Below, in pieces: positions 16,636 through 23,782 of a DNA stretch of 64,000 nt. The stretch is from assembly GCF_011759505.1 (NCBI RefSeq), contig NZ_JAAOYO010000005.1, positions 124,001 through 188,000 on the forward strand, written 5' to 3'. Source of the DNA: Curtobacterium salicis (GTDB lineage: Bacteria > Actinomycetota > Actinomycetes > Actinomycetales > Microbacteriaceae). The notes under the pieces are model-generated. The model did no database searches. It was not told the origin of the DNA and worked only from the letters and a program-made list of their open reading frames with translations. The position numbers and the translations under genes were made by a program. Position 1 is the stretch's first letter. The number at the start of each line of letters is the position of its first letter.

Positions 16636-16916
16636 CAGTGCGAGGTGCGGTGCCGTCCGTACCGCTGGAACAGGGCCGCCCACCGGGGCAGGGCGCGCTG
16701 CTCACCGGACACGACCGCCGCCGCGGTCGGGGACGGTGCGAACGCGAACCAGGGGCACACGGGGCACACGTGCAGCCACTCGTGGACGGCGAGACCGACG
16801 CCGTAGTACTGGTTCCGCGCGACCCGAAGCGGGCGGGAACACCGGGGACAGGACAGCTGTACGCCGTCCCGTCCGAGCGCGGGGGTGGTCGTTCGTGTCA
16901 CGTCGACAACTGGCAT
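16635..16916 (-). CDS. small zinc-ribbon protein
   Basis: A 93-residue protein of unknown function. Two Cys pairs, CPRCSRPL (around residue 24) and CPVCPWFAF (around residue 52), are spaced as in a zinc ribbon, with the intervening VARNQYYGVGLAVHEWLH including two His residues. The C-terminal 35 residues are basic and unstructured. GAGGA precedes the ATG. The Cys pattern and ribosome site make it likely real even though the family is not recognised. A perfect 8-bp hairpin sits 24 bases upstream of the start. Confidence 0.65.
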   Translation of the reverse strand: MPVVDVTRTTTPALGRDGVQLSCPRCSRPLRVARNQYYGVGLAVHEWLHVCPVCPWFAFAPSPTAAAVVSGEQRALPRWAALFQRYGRHRTSH

Positions 16917-16939
16917 GGCCGGTCCTCTTCGAGTGTCCC

Positions 16940-16959
16940 GTCACGCACCGTTGCGTGAC
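16940..16959 (-). promoter_or_regulatory. hairpin or operator upstream of the zinc-ribbon gene
   Basis: GTCACGCA and TGCGTGAC pair perfectly around the loop CCGT. It lies in the probable leader of the zinc-ribbon gene, and could be a repressor site or an mRNA hairpin affecting translation. Confidence 0.45.
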
Positions 16960-17064
16960 CGTGCGGCGAGGATACGACCGGACCGGCGGCGGTGCACCCC
17001 GGGGCGTGTTCCTGTCCGCAGAACGCGAGCGAGCCCCGTCGGTCCACCCGTCGCCGCACGGTCC

Positions 17065-17925
17065 TCACCGGTCGCCGAGCCACTCCCGGATCGTCGTGGC
17101 GACGTGGTCGAGGTGCGACTCGAGCAGGAAGTGCCCGCCGTCGACGAGCTCGATGCGGGCCCCTGGTGCGTCACGCCGGAAGGCCTCGGCCCCCGCCGCG
17201 GCGAAGATCTCGTCGTTCCGACCCCAGACCACCAGGACCGGTACCCCGGAGGTGCGGAGCCAGTCGTGCACCGCCGGGTACAGCTCGCGGTTGCTGGCGT
17301 AGTCACGGAACAGCGCCAACTGCACGTCGTCCTGGCCGGGCCGCGACAGGAGCGCGAGGTCGTGCTCCCAGGCGTCCGGGTCGACCGTGCTCGGGTCGGG
17401 CACGCCGTGCGTGTGCTGCCACTCGACGGCCTGGCGACCGAGCGCGGGGCGGAGTGCGTCACGGGTCACGGTCGTCCGCTCAGCGGCGTCCGCCCAGATC
17501 GGGTCCCAGAAGTCGGCGACGAAGCCCTCCTCGTAGGCGTTGCCGTTCTGCGTGATGACGCCGTCGACGGCGTCGGGGTCCGCGAGCGCCAGGCGCCATC
17601 CGACCGGGGCGCCGTAGTCCTGCACCATGATCGTGTACCGCTCGACGCCGATCGTCTCGAGGAACCGGCGGGTCACCTCGGTGAGGGCGGCGAACCCGTA
17701 CTCGAACTCGTCGACGGACGGCGCCGACGAACGACCGAAGCCGATGTGGTCGGGCGCGATCACGCGGTGGTCCTCCGCGAGCGCCGGGATGAGGTGTCGG
17801 AACATGTGCGAGCTCGACGGGTACCCGTGCAGGAGCAACAGGACCGGAGCGTCGGACGGACCGGCTTCCCGCCAGAAGACCTCGAGTCCGTCGACGCTGA
17901 CGGTGCGGTGGTGGACAGTGACCAT
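17065..17925 (-). CDS. alpha/beta hydrolase (haloalkane-dehalogenase/epoxide-hydrolase type)
   Basis: A 286-residue cytoplasmic alpha/beta hydrolase. The oxyanion motif is LLLLHGYPSSSHMF; the nucleophile is Asp in IMVQDYGAPVGWRLA, as in haloalkane dehalogenases and epoxide hydrolases rather than Ser esterases. The catalytic acid is likely in VVWGRNDEIFAAAG and the His in VDGGHFLLESH. VIAPDHIGFGRS is also typical. GAAGGGG precedes the ATG. It is transcribed divergently from a CGNR regulator with an inverted repeat between them, so the regulator probably controls it. The substrate is unknown. Confidence 0.9.
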   Translation of the reverse strand: MVTVHHRTVSVDGLEVFWREAGPSDAPVLLLLHGYPSSSHMFRHLIPALAEDHRVIAPDHIGFGRSSAPSVDEFEYGFAALTEVTRRFLETIGVERYTIMVQDYGAPVGWRLALADPDAVDGVITQNGNAYEEGFVADFWDPIWADAAERTTVTRDALRPALGRQAVEWQHTHGVPDPSTVDPDAWEHDLALLSRPGQDDVQLALFRDYASNRELYPAVHDWLRTSGVPVLVVWGRNDEIFAAAGAEAFRRDAPGARIELVDGGHFLLESHLDHVATTIREWLGDR

Positions 17926-17959
17926 GGCTAACCCCTTCGGACTTTCATACTGGTTAGCC
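17926..17959. promoter_or_regulatory. inverted repeat between hydrolase and CGNR genes
   Basis: GGCTAACC and GGTTAGCC are perfect inverted copies 18 bases apart. One arm touches the hydrolase start codon and ribosome site; the other is just upstream of the CGNR gene -10 (TAGCAT). It is a good candidate for the CGNR-protein operator. Confidence 0.55.
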
Positions 17960-17977
17960 GGACGCTAGCATGGGCGG

Positions 17978-18502
17978 ATGACCGAGGACGAACGACCGGG
18001 GAACCCGATGCGCGACGAGGAACTGCTGCTCGCGGTGCTCAACAGCGCGCCGGTGCTCGACGGACGTCCCACCGACACCCTCGTCGGCGAACCCGGCCAG
18101 GAGTCGGCGCGGAGCTGGGGCGGGACCGGCACCCCGGCGGAGCTCGACCGACTCCGCCGGGCACGCGACACGATCCAGGCCGTCGTCCGGAGCCCGGGGA
18201 CGGCTGCCCTCGACGAACTCACCGCCGTCACGGCCGGAGCCGTGCGGACCCCGCGCGTCACGACCGCGGGGGTGGTGTGGGAGCTCCGGGCACCGGCGGA
18301 CGACCGGCTCGCGGTCGAAGTGGTCCTCGCGTGGTCGAGCGTGCAGGCAGCGCACCCCGGCCGGCTGCGCCCCTGTGCCAACGACGAGTGCAACCTGTTC
18401 CTCGTCGACCACAGCCGGCCCGGGGCGGCGAAGTGGTGCTCGATGGCGACCTGCGGCAACCGCATGAAGGCACGGGCGCACGCCGAGCGGACCCGGAGCT
18501 GA
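17978..18502 (+). CDS. CGNR zinc-finger transcriptional regulator
   Basis: A 174-residue protein of the CGNR family. The C-terminal zinc finger shows LRPCANDECNLFLVDHSR and AKWCSMATCGNRMKARAH, including the eponymous CGNR. The N-terminal ABATE-like domain (residues 10-130) is proposed to bind stress-related ligands. TAGCAT lies six bases before the ATG, so the mRNA is probably leaderless. It is divergent from the alpha/beta hydrolase, a pairing often seen for this family, and probably controls it through the GGTTAGCC repeat. Confidence 0.9.
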   Translation: MTEDERPGNPMRDEELLLAVLNSAPVLDGRPTDTLVGEPGQESARSWGGTGTPAELDRLRRARDTIQAVVRSPGTAALDELTAVTAGAVRTPRVTTAGVVWELRAPADDRLAVEVVLAWSSVQAAHPGRLRPCANDECNLFLVDHSRPGAAKWCSMATCGNRMKARAHAERTRS

Positions 18503-18538
18503 CCCGGGTTCCGGCTCCGGCGCGAGGCGGTCAGGCGG

Positions 18539-19705
18539 TCAGGCGGTCACGGCGTGCGGGTACTCCGCCGCACGACCCTGGAACGCGAGGATCGCGTCGT
18601 TGCGGACCTGCCCGTCCTCGATCTCGACGGCACGGCGGATCGTGTCGGACTCGGCCCACGCGGACGGACCGGACATCACCGTGCGGAGGAACGGCATCAA
18701 CGCCTCACTGATCTCCCACGTCGAGGAGTTCCAGAGCAGCGACGGGCTGTGGTCCACGGCGTAGTAGTTGGTCGAGTCGCCCACCGTGACCATCGGTTCG
18801 GCGAAGGACGTCGAGCGTGCCCAGCTGAAGCCCATGCCCTCGTCGATCGACACGTCCACGATGAGGCTGCCGGGACGGAAGGCGTCGAGGTCCTCGGTCC
18901 GCAGGTAGGTGAGCGGCGCGTTCGGGTCCTGCAGCGTGCAGTTCACGACGATGTCGTTCTCGGCCAGGTACGGCGCCAGCGGCACCGGACCCTCGGGTGT
19001 GCGGACCGTGCTCGCGAAGGGCGCGTGGTCGTCGTGCTCGAACTGCAGGATGTCGACCGACGGGATCGGCGACCCGACCGCGGCGATGTCACGGTTCGTC
19101 AGGACGCGGACGTCGTGGACCCCGTGCGCGTTCAACGCCGTGACCGCGCCGCGAGCCGTGGCGCCGAACCCGATCACGACGGCGGTGAGACGACGGCCGT
19201 AGTCCCCCGTCGAGCCGCAGAGCTGCAGGCCGTGCAGCACCGAGCAGTACCCGGCGAGCTCGTTGTTCTTGTGGAAGACGTGCAGGCTGAAGCCGCCGTC
19301 CTCGCGCCAGTGGTTCATGGCCTCCCAGGCGATCAGCGTGAGCCGCTTGTCGATCGCGAGCTGGGTCAGGGCCTGGTCCTGCACACAGTGCGGCCAGCCC
19401 CAGAGGACCTGGCCGTCGCGCAGGTCGGCGAGGTCCTCTGCCAGGGGCTTCGGCAGGAGCACCACGTCGGACGTGGCGATGATCTCGGCACGCGTGGCCA
19501 TGCCGGCGACGAGTGGCTCGAGGTCAACGTCGGGGACGCCGAACCGGTCGCCGTACCCGCGCTCCAGGACCATCTGCGCGCGGAGGTCCGGGTCGATGCG
19601 CCCGAAGTGGGCGGGGTGGATCGGCAGGCGACGTTCGTCGGCCTTCCGGGAGACAGCCAGCACCCCGAGCCGGAGCAAGCGGGGGGTCGGCGTGTTTTCG
19701 GTCAT
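18539..19705 (-). CDS. N5-(carboxyethyl)ornithine synthase-like dehydrogenase
   Basis: A 388-residue protein of the alanine dehydrogenase/saccharopine dehydrogenase fold, closest in layout to N5-(carboxyethyl)ornithine synthase, which reductively condenses pyruvate with ornithine or lysine using NADPH. The N-terminal RLGVLAVSRKADERRLPIHP is the substrate domain start; GRRLTAVVIGFGATARGAV is the Rossmann motif; NDIVVNCTLQDPNAPLTYL and LIVDVSIDEGMGFSWARSTS follow; the C-terminus has YYAVDHSPSLLWNSSTWEIS. TACAGT lies five bases before the ATG. The assignment to this exact reaction is moderate; another opine or imine reductase is possible. Confidence 0.8.
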   Translation of the reverse strand: MTENTPTPRLLRLGVLAVSRKADERRLPIHPAHFGRIDPDLRAQMVLERGYGDRFGVPDVDLEPLVAGMATRAEIIATSDVVLLPKPLAEDLADLRDGQVLWGWPHCVQDQALTQLAIDKRLTLIAWEAMNHWREDGGFSLHVFHKNNELAGYCSVLHGLQLCGSTGDYGRRLTAVVIGFGATARGAVTALNAHGVHDVRVLTNRDIAAVGSPIPSVDILQFEHDDHAPFASTVRTPEGPVPLAPYLAENDIVVNCTLQDPNAPLTYLRTEDLDAFRPGSLIVDVSIDEGMGFSWARSTSFAEPMVTVGDSTNYYAVDHSPSLLWNSSTWEISEALMPFLRTVMSGPSAWAESDTIRRAVEIEDGQVRNDAILAFQGRAAEYPHAVTA

Positions 19706-19736
19706 GGTGCACTGTAACGGCGCACCCGAGCGGAAC

Positions 19737-20606
19737 TCAGGCGACGAGTGCCGCGCCCGCGAACCCGAGCTCGACGACGAGCACGAGGGACGATGCGATG
19801 ACGAGCCGGAACAGGGTGCGCGTCGGCGGACCGGTGAGCACGAGCCGGACGCCGACCACCGCGAGCACGACCACCACGACGGCGCCGAGGACCGCGAGCA
19901 CCGCCCCGGCACCACGGACCGGGTCGGTACCGCCGAGTTGCCCGACGAGCACCAGGACCGCAGCGACGACGAGCGACCCGAACGCCACGATCCCGGACGC
20001 GTGCAGCCCGAGACGGTGCGGGAAGCCCCGGACCCCGGTGGCCGCGTCATCGACCAGGTCGGGCAGGACGTTCGTGCAGTGGATCGCGACACCGAAGACC
20101 GCTCCGGTCGCGATCGCCCACGTCGCCGGCCAGCCACCGTCCGGTCCGGCAGCGACCGCGACGACCGGCAGCAACCCGAACGCCACGACGAACGGCACGA
20201 CCGAGGCCGCGGTCCGCTTGAGCCCGGCGTCGTAGGCCCACCCGGCCGCCACGAGGACGACGTGGGCGACGGCGGCGACCGGTCCGAGGAACAGCGAGAG
20301 GACGACGGCGACCCCGGCGGTCACGAACGCGGCGGTCCGGACCGTGCCGACCGCGATCAGGCCACGGGCGACGGGCTTGTCACCCCGGCCCACCGCACGG
20401 TCCCGGTCGGCGTCGATCCAGTCGTTCGCGAGCCCGATCGACAGCTGTCCCGCCACCACGGCGAGCGCCACCAGGAGGACGACCCGGAACGGGTGCCCGA
20501 CAGCGGTGGCGATGACCGCCGCGAGGACGGTGACGGTGACGGTCGGACCGGGGTGCGACGACGCGAACAGCAGGCGAGCGGTCGAGGGCCTGCGGGAAGG
20601 GGTCAC
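19737..20606 (-). CDS. UbiA family prenyltransferase
   Basis: A 289-residue integral membrane prenyltransferase with about nine hydrophobic segments. The first Asp-rich motif is NDWIDADRDRAVGRGDKP, the second is DLVDDAATGVRGFPHRLG; both coordinate Mg-diphosphate of a polyprenyl donor. The acceptor may be a quinone precursor such as dihydroxynaphthoate or another aromatic, but no quinone gene is adjacent. TACGCT lies six bases before the GTG, so this start is strongly supported and the gene is probably leaderless. Confidence 0.9.
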   Translation of the reverse strand: MTPSRRPSTARLLFASSHPGPTVTVTVLAAVIATAVGHPFRVVLLVALAVVAGQLSIGLANDWIDADRDRAVGRGDKPVARGLIAVGTVRTAAFVTAGVAVVLSLFLGPVAAVAHVVLVAAGWAYDAGLKRTAASVVPFVVAFGLLPVVAVAAGPDGGWPATWAIATGAVFGVAIHCTNVLPDLVDDAATGVRGFPHRLGLHASGIVAFGSLVVAAVLVLVGQLGGTDPVRGAGAVLAVLGAVVVVVLAVVGVRLVLTGPPTRTLFRLVIASSLVLVVELGFAGAALVA

Positions 20607-20783
20607 CAGGCCAGCGTACGGAGCCGACGGCGGTCCCGGCCGCTGAGCGGTCCTGCACGGTCCGTCGCCGCGCTGATCGCCTCGCTCATCAGCACGCCAC
20701 GCGTCCTCCGACGCACGACGGCGATGCTCGCCGAACTCGACCGGCGGGAGTCGCTGCCGACCGGTCGCTGACGGACGGGTCGC

Positions 20784-21734
20784 TCAGCGGCCGCCTTCCG
20801 CGCGCGCCTCACCGGCCGGCACCGGAGCCGCGGCCACCCCGCTCCCCCGGCGCCGTCGCGCCCCGAGCAACCCGGAGGCCAACGCGATCCCGGCGAGCAC
20901 GACCAGCCCGCCGACGGGTTCGTTCCACCGCAGCGGCTCACCGAGCACGAGGACGCCGAGGGCGACCCCGACGACCGGGGTCAGGTAGGTCACCGTGGAG
21001 GCCCGGCCCGCGCCCCAGGCGCCGACCAGCCGGGTGTTCCACGCGTAGGCCAACCCGGTGCCCACGGCGCCGAGCGCGACCATGGCGCCCACGATCCTCC
21101 AGTCCAGCTGCACCGGACCGGTGGCGACGACGGGTGCGACCACCAGCATCAGCCCGGCCGCGAGGGTGAGCTGCACCGTCGCGACGGTGGTCGGGTCGTA
21201 CCCGCCGCCGACGCCGAAGCGGCGGAGCCAGGCGAGGCCGATGCCGTACGACGCGGTCATGCCGAGCAGCGCGACCTGCCCGGGGACGCTCGCCAGGACC
21301 TGCGGGTCGCCGAGGACGTCCCACGGTCCGACCAGGACGAGCACGCCGACGATGCCGAGCACGATCCCGCCCACCTGGCGACGGCTGAGCCGCTCGGTGG
21401 GGACCAGGACGGCCAACGCCAGCAGCGTCATGATCGGCGTGGTCGCGTTGTAGATGCTCGCGAGGCCCGACGGCACGGTCTGCTCCGCCCAGGCCATCAG
21501 CGACGAGGGGACGGCGTTGAGGAACACCGCGACGACGAGCAGGTGCCCCCACACCCGCGTCTCGCGGGGCCAGCGGCGGCGGGTGACGAGCAGGACCACG
21601 ACGAGCGTCAGCGCACCGAGCACGGTGCGGACGGTGGCGACCTGCTGCGGAGCCAGACCGTCGAGCCCGATCTTCGCGAAGAAGAAGCTCGATCCCCAGG
21701 TCAGGGCGACGAGCACGTAGAGGAGGGCGTTCAT
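20784..21734 (-). CDS. EamA/DMT family transporter
   Basis: A 316-residue drug/metabolite transporter with ten hydrophobic segments in two EamA halves, beginning MNALLYVLVALTWGSSFFFAKIG (ending shown as LVALTWGSSFFFAKIGLD) and NATTPIMTLLALAVLVPTERL, then YLTPVVGVALGVLVLGEP in the second half. Members export amino acids or metabolites. A -10-like GAGACT lies seven bases before the ATG. It is divergent from a LysR gene over a T-N11-A dyad, so the regulator probably induces it. Confidence 0.9.
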   Translation of the reverse strand: MNALLYVLVALTWGSSFFFAKIGLDGLAPQQVATVRTVLGALTLVVVLLVTRRRWPRETRVWGHLLVVAVFLNAVPSSLMAWAEQTVPSGLASIYNATTPIMTLLALAVLVPTERLSRRQVGGIVLGIVGVLVLVGPWDVLGDPQVLASVPGQVALLGMTASYGIGLAWLRRFGVGGGYDPTTVATVQLTLAAGLMLVVAPVVATGPVQLDWRIVGAMVALGAVGTGLAYAWNTRLVGAWGAGRASTVTYLTPVVGVALGVLVLGEPLRWNEPVGGLVVLAGIALASGLLGARRRRGSGVAAAPVPAGEARAEGGR

Positions 21735-21760
21735 GTGGCCTAGTCTCGGCACACCACGCA

Positions 21761-21777
21761 CATGCGGCAAACGCATG
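21761..21777. promoter_or_regulatory. LysR-type T-N11-A box
   Basis: CATGCG, five bases, CGCATG form a perfect dyad with T and A 11 bases apart, the standard LysR recognition layout. It lies midway between the divergent EamA and LysR genes. Confidence 0.65.
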
Positions 21778-21804
21778 CACCTCATGCCGACATGAAGGAC
21801 ACTC

Positions 21805-22653
21805 ATGACCGTCTCGCTCCCCCAGCTCCGCGCCTTCGTCGCGACCGTCGACGCCGGCTCCTTCACCACGGCGGCCGTCGCCCTCGGGGTCGGGCAGTCC
21901 GCCGTCTCGCACGCCGTCGCAGGCCTCGAGCGCGAGGTCGGCGGGCACGTCGTCCGCCGCGGCTCCGCGACGGTCGCGACCCCACTGGGCGAGCGGCTGC
22001 TGGCACACGCCCGCAGCGTGCTCGCCTCCGTCGACGCCCTGGAGGCCGTGGTCCGGCCCGCCACAGCGCGCGGCACGGTGCGCCTCGCCGCCGTCCCGAC
22101 CGTGTGCCAGGGGCTGCTCCCGCGTCTTCGGGAACTCTGGTCGGTGACGCTGCCCGACGTCGACGTGCAGGTCTACGAGGGTGACGACGACGAGATGCCG
22201 GAGTGGCTCGAGGCCGGCACGGTCGACGCGGCCGTGCTCGTCGACCCGGTCGCCGTGCCGGACGGCGGGGTCGTGGTCGCGAGGGACGAGATGGCCGCCG
22301 TGGTCCGACGCGACCACCCGCTCGCGGGAGCCGAGGCACTGACCCTCGACGACCTCCACGACGACGGCCTGGTCGCCGGCGGCGGCGGCTGCGAACACCA
22401 GATCCAGCGGATGCACGAGATCGCCGGGCAGCCCTTCCGGTACGCCCACCGCGTGCGGGAGATGAGCACGATGTTCGGCATGATCGAGCGCGGCGAAGGG
22501 GTGTCGATCGTGCCGACCCTCGGCCGCGTGATGCTGCCCGCCGGGCTCGTGATGCTGCCGGTGGCGCCGCGGTACGAGCGGACCCTGGTGCTGTCGGGGC
22601 CGTCGTCGCGGCCGTGGCACCCGTTGGCGCGGGCCCTGGTCGACGCGGTCTGA
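21805..22653 (+). CDS. LysR family transcriptional regulator
   Basis: A 282-residue LysR protein. The N-terminal winged helix reads LPQLRAFVATVDAGSFTTAA, VALGVGQSAVSHAVAGLERE. The periplasmic-binding-like effector domain follows from about residue 88 (GTVRLAAVPTVCQGLLPRLRELW). GAAGGA precedes the ATG. It is divergent from the EamA transporter and probably activates or represses it in response to the exported compound. Confidence 0.92.
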   Translation: MTVSLPQLRAFVATVDAGSFTTAAVALGVGQSAVSHAVAGLEREVGGHVVRRGSATVATPLGERLLAHARSVLASVDALEAVVRPATARGTVRLAAVPTVCQGLLPRLRELWSVTLPDVDVQVYEGDDDEMPEWLEAGTVDAAVLVDPVAVPDGGVVVARDEMAAVVRRDHPLAGAEALTLDDLHDDGLVAGGGGCEHQIQRMHEIAGQPFRYAHRVREMSTMFGMIERGEGVSIVPTLGRVMLPAGLVMLPVAPRYERTLVLSGPSSRPWHPLARALVDAV

Positions 22654-22697
22654 GGTCCCCGCGCGCTGCGGTGTGCCTGGCGTGCGAGCGCGCGCAC

Positions 22698-22776
22698 GGT
22701 CTGCGCGGGCGCGTTCTGCGCGGTCTGTGCGGTGCGCGCAGTGTGCGCGGTGTGCGCGGTGTGCGCCGCGTGCGCC
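22698..22776. repeat. degenerate 9-bp tandem repeat (GTGTGCGCG-like)
   Basis: Between the LysR and kinase genes a run of imperfect nonamers (GTGTGCGCG twice, then GTGTGCGCC and GCGTGCGCC, preceded by more degenerate units such as CTGCGCGGT) fills about 80 bases. It has no ORF support. Confidence 0.7.
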
Positions 22777-22815
22777 GTCTCCGCGCGCTCGTCGCGTACC
22801 GGGCAGGATGGGGCG

Positions 22816-23628
22816 ATGCCGGAGACCTACGTCAAGACCTTCACCAGCCCGGACGAAGCTGCCGCCGAGGCGGCCGGACTGGAGTGGCTCGCCGAGGCCG
22901 AGGACGCCGGCGGCACCCGCGTCGCCCGGGTCATGGCTCGTCCGCGCCCGACGGTGCTCGAGCTCGAGTTCGTCTCCGACGCCGCGCCCTCGGCGGCCCA
23001 GGCGGAGCGGTTCGGGCGCTCGCTCGCCCACACCCACGCGGCCGGTGCGTCGCACTGGGGCGCGCCGTCGCCCGGGTTCCCCGCGAACGGACCACTCCGG
23101 ATGGGCCGCTCGCGGACGCCGTTCGTGCCCGCGACCGAGGCGCCCGACACCTGGGGCGAGTTCTTCGCCGAGTACCGGATCCGTGACTACGTGCAACGCA
23201 TCGTCGACGCCGGCGGGTACGACGGGTCCGAAGCGGCCGTGTTCGAGCGCGTCTGCGACCGGTTGGAGGACGGCACGCTCGGCTCCCCGCAACCGGCGCT
23301 CGTCGGAGACGGCCCCGCCCGGCTGCACGGCGACCTCTGGGCGGGGAACGTGCTGTGGCCGCGGGACCGGTCGGAGCCCACGGGGGCGGTGCTCATCGAC
23401 GCGAACCCGCACGGTGGGCACGCCGAGACGGACCTGGCGCTGCTCGCACTGTTCGGGCTGCCGCAGCTCGAGACAGTCCTGGCCGCGTACGACGCCGAGT
23501 CGCGCCTGGCGGCCGGGTGGCAGGAGCGCGTCGAGCTGCACCAGCTGGCGCCGCTGCTGCTGCACGTGCTGCTGTTCGGCGGTTCGTACACGGGCGCGGC
23601 ACTGCGGGCCGCCCGCCGCTACGCCTGA
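22816..23628 (+). CDS. fructosamine kinase family protein
   Basis: A 270-residue protein of the fructosamine-3-kinase/aminoglycoside-phosphotransferase-like fold, which phosphorylates sugar-amine adducts in protein deglycation. The catalytic loop is ARLHGDLWAGNVLWPRD (HGDLWxGN), the metal-binding motif is AVLIDANPHGGHAETDLALL. The N-terminal ATP-binding lobe is short (EAAGLEWLAEA). FARSLAHTHAAG-like GRSLAHTHAAGASHWG and FFAEYRIRDYVQRI are family features. CAGGAT lies six bases before the ATG, so a leaderless start is possible. A 74-nt stem-loop element follows the stop. Confidence 0.9.
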   Translation: MPETYVKTFTSPDEAAAEAAGLEWLAEAEDAGGTRVARVMARPRPTVLELEFVSDAAPSAAQAERFGRSLAHTHAAGASHWGAPSPGFPANGPLRMGRSRTPFVPATEAPDTWGEFFAEYRIRDYVQRIVDAGGYDGSEAAVFERVCDRLEDGTLGSPQPALVGDGPARLHGDLWAGNVLWPRDRSEPTGAVLIDANPHGGHAETDLALLALFGLPQLETVLAAYDAESRLAAGWQERVELHQLAPLLLHVLLFGGSYTGAALRAARRYA

Positions 23629-23641
23629 CCCCCGGTCCGTT

Positions 23642-23715
23642 CCGCAAAACGCAACCTCGGCGGCCTCCCGCAGCGGTACTCCGTTGCGGGACGTCGCCGA
23701 CGTTGCGTGTCGCGG
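23642..23715. repeat. 74-nt stem-loop repeat, copy A
   Basis: A long imperfect inverted repeat starting CCGCAAAACGCAAC and ending GTTGCGTGTCGCGG, loop TACT, 13 bases after the kinase stop. Two related copies lie at 30071 and 57046, each just after a stop codon. It abuts the promoter of the sugar ABC operon and may act as its upstream terminator. Confidence 0.85.
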
Positions 23716-23718
23716 CCG

Positions 23719-23747
23719 TTGACTTTGCGTTTACAGCGCTGTAAAGA
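23719..23747 (+). promoter_or_regulatory. sugar ABC operon promoter with LacI-family operator
   Basis: TTGACT, 17 bases, TAAAGA. The perfect 16-bp palindrome TTTACAGCGCTGTAAA (23730-23745) covers the spacer and part of the -10. The same palindrome with the same geometry drives the GH2 gene at 32047, next to a LacI gene. Binding would block polymerase until a sugar inducer is present. Confidence 0.85.
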
Positions 23748-23782
23748 TGGGCCTGCGCGACGGAGCGCGAGAGGGAGTGACC

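Noticed and set aside
18524..18546. Three copies of a GCGGTCAG-like unit before the CEOS-like gene end
   Set aside because: Only about 24 bases, and part of the coding region end. Too short to be a meaningful repeat.
19263..20771. Long plus-strand open frames opposite CEOS-like and UbiA genes
   Set aside because: High-GC shadow frames with Arg/Asp-rich biased composition; the minus-strand products have clear family motifs.
20607..20783. A plus-strand frame ending VLRRTTAMLAELDRRESLPTG
   Set aside because: No start codon with a ribosome site or -10 close by and no homology; the frame is a shadow of the UbiA region.
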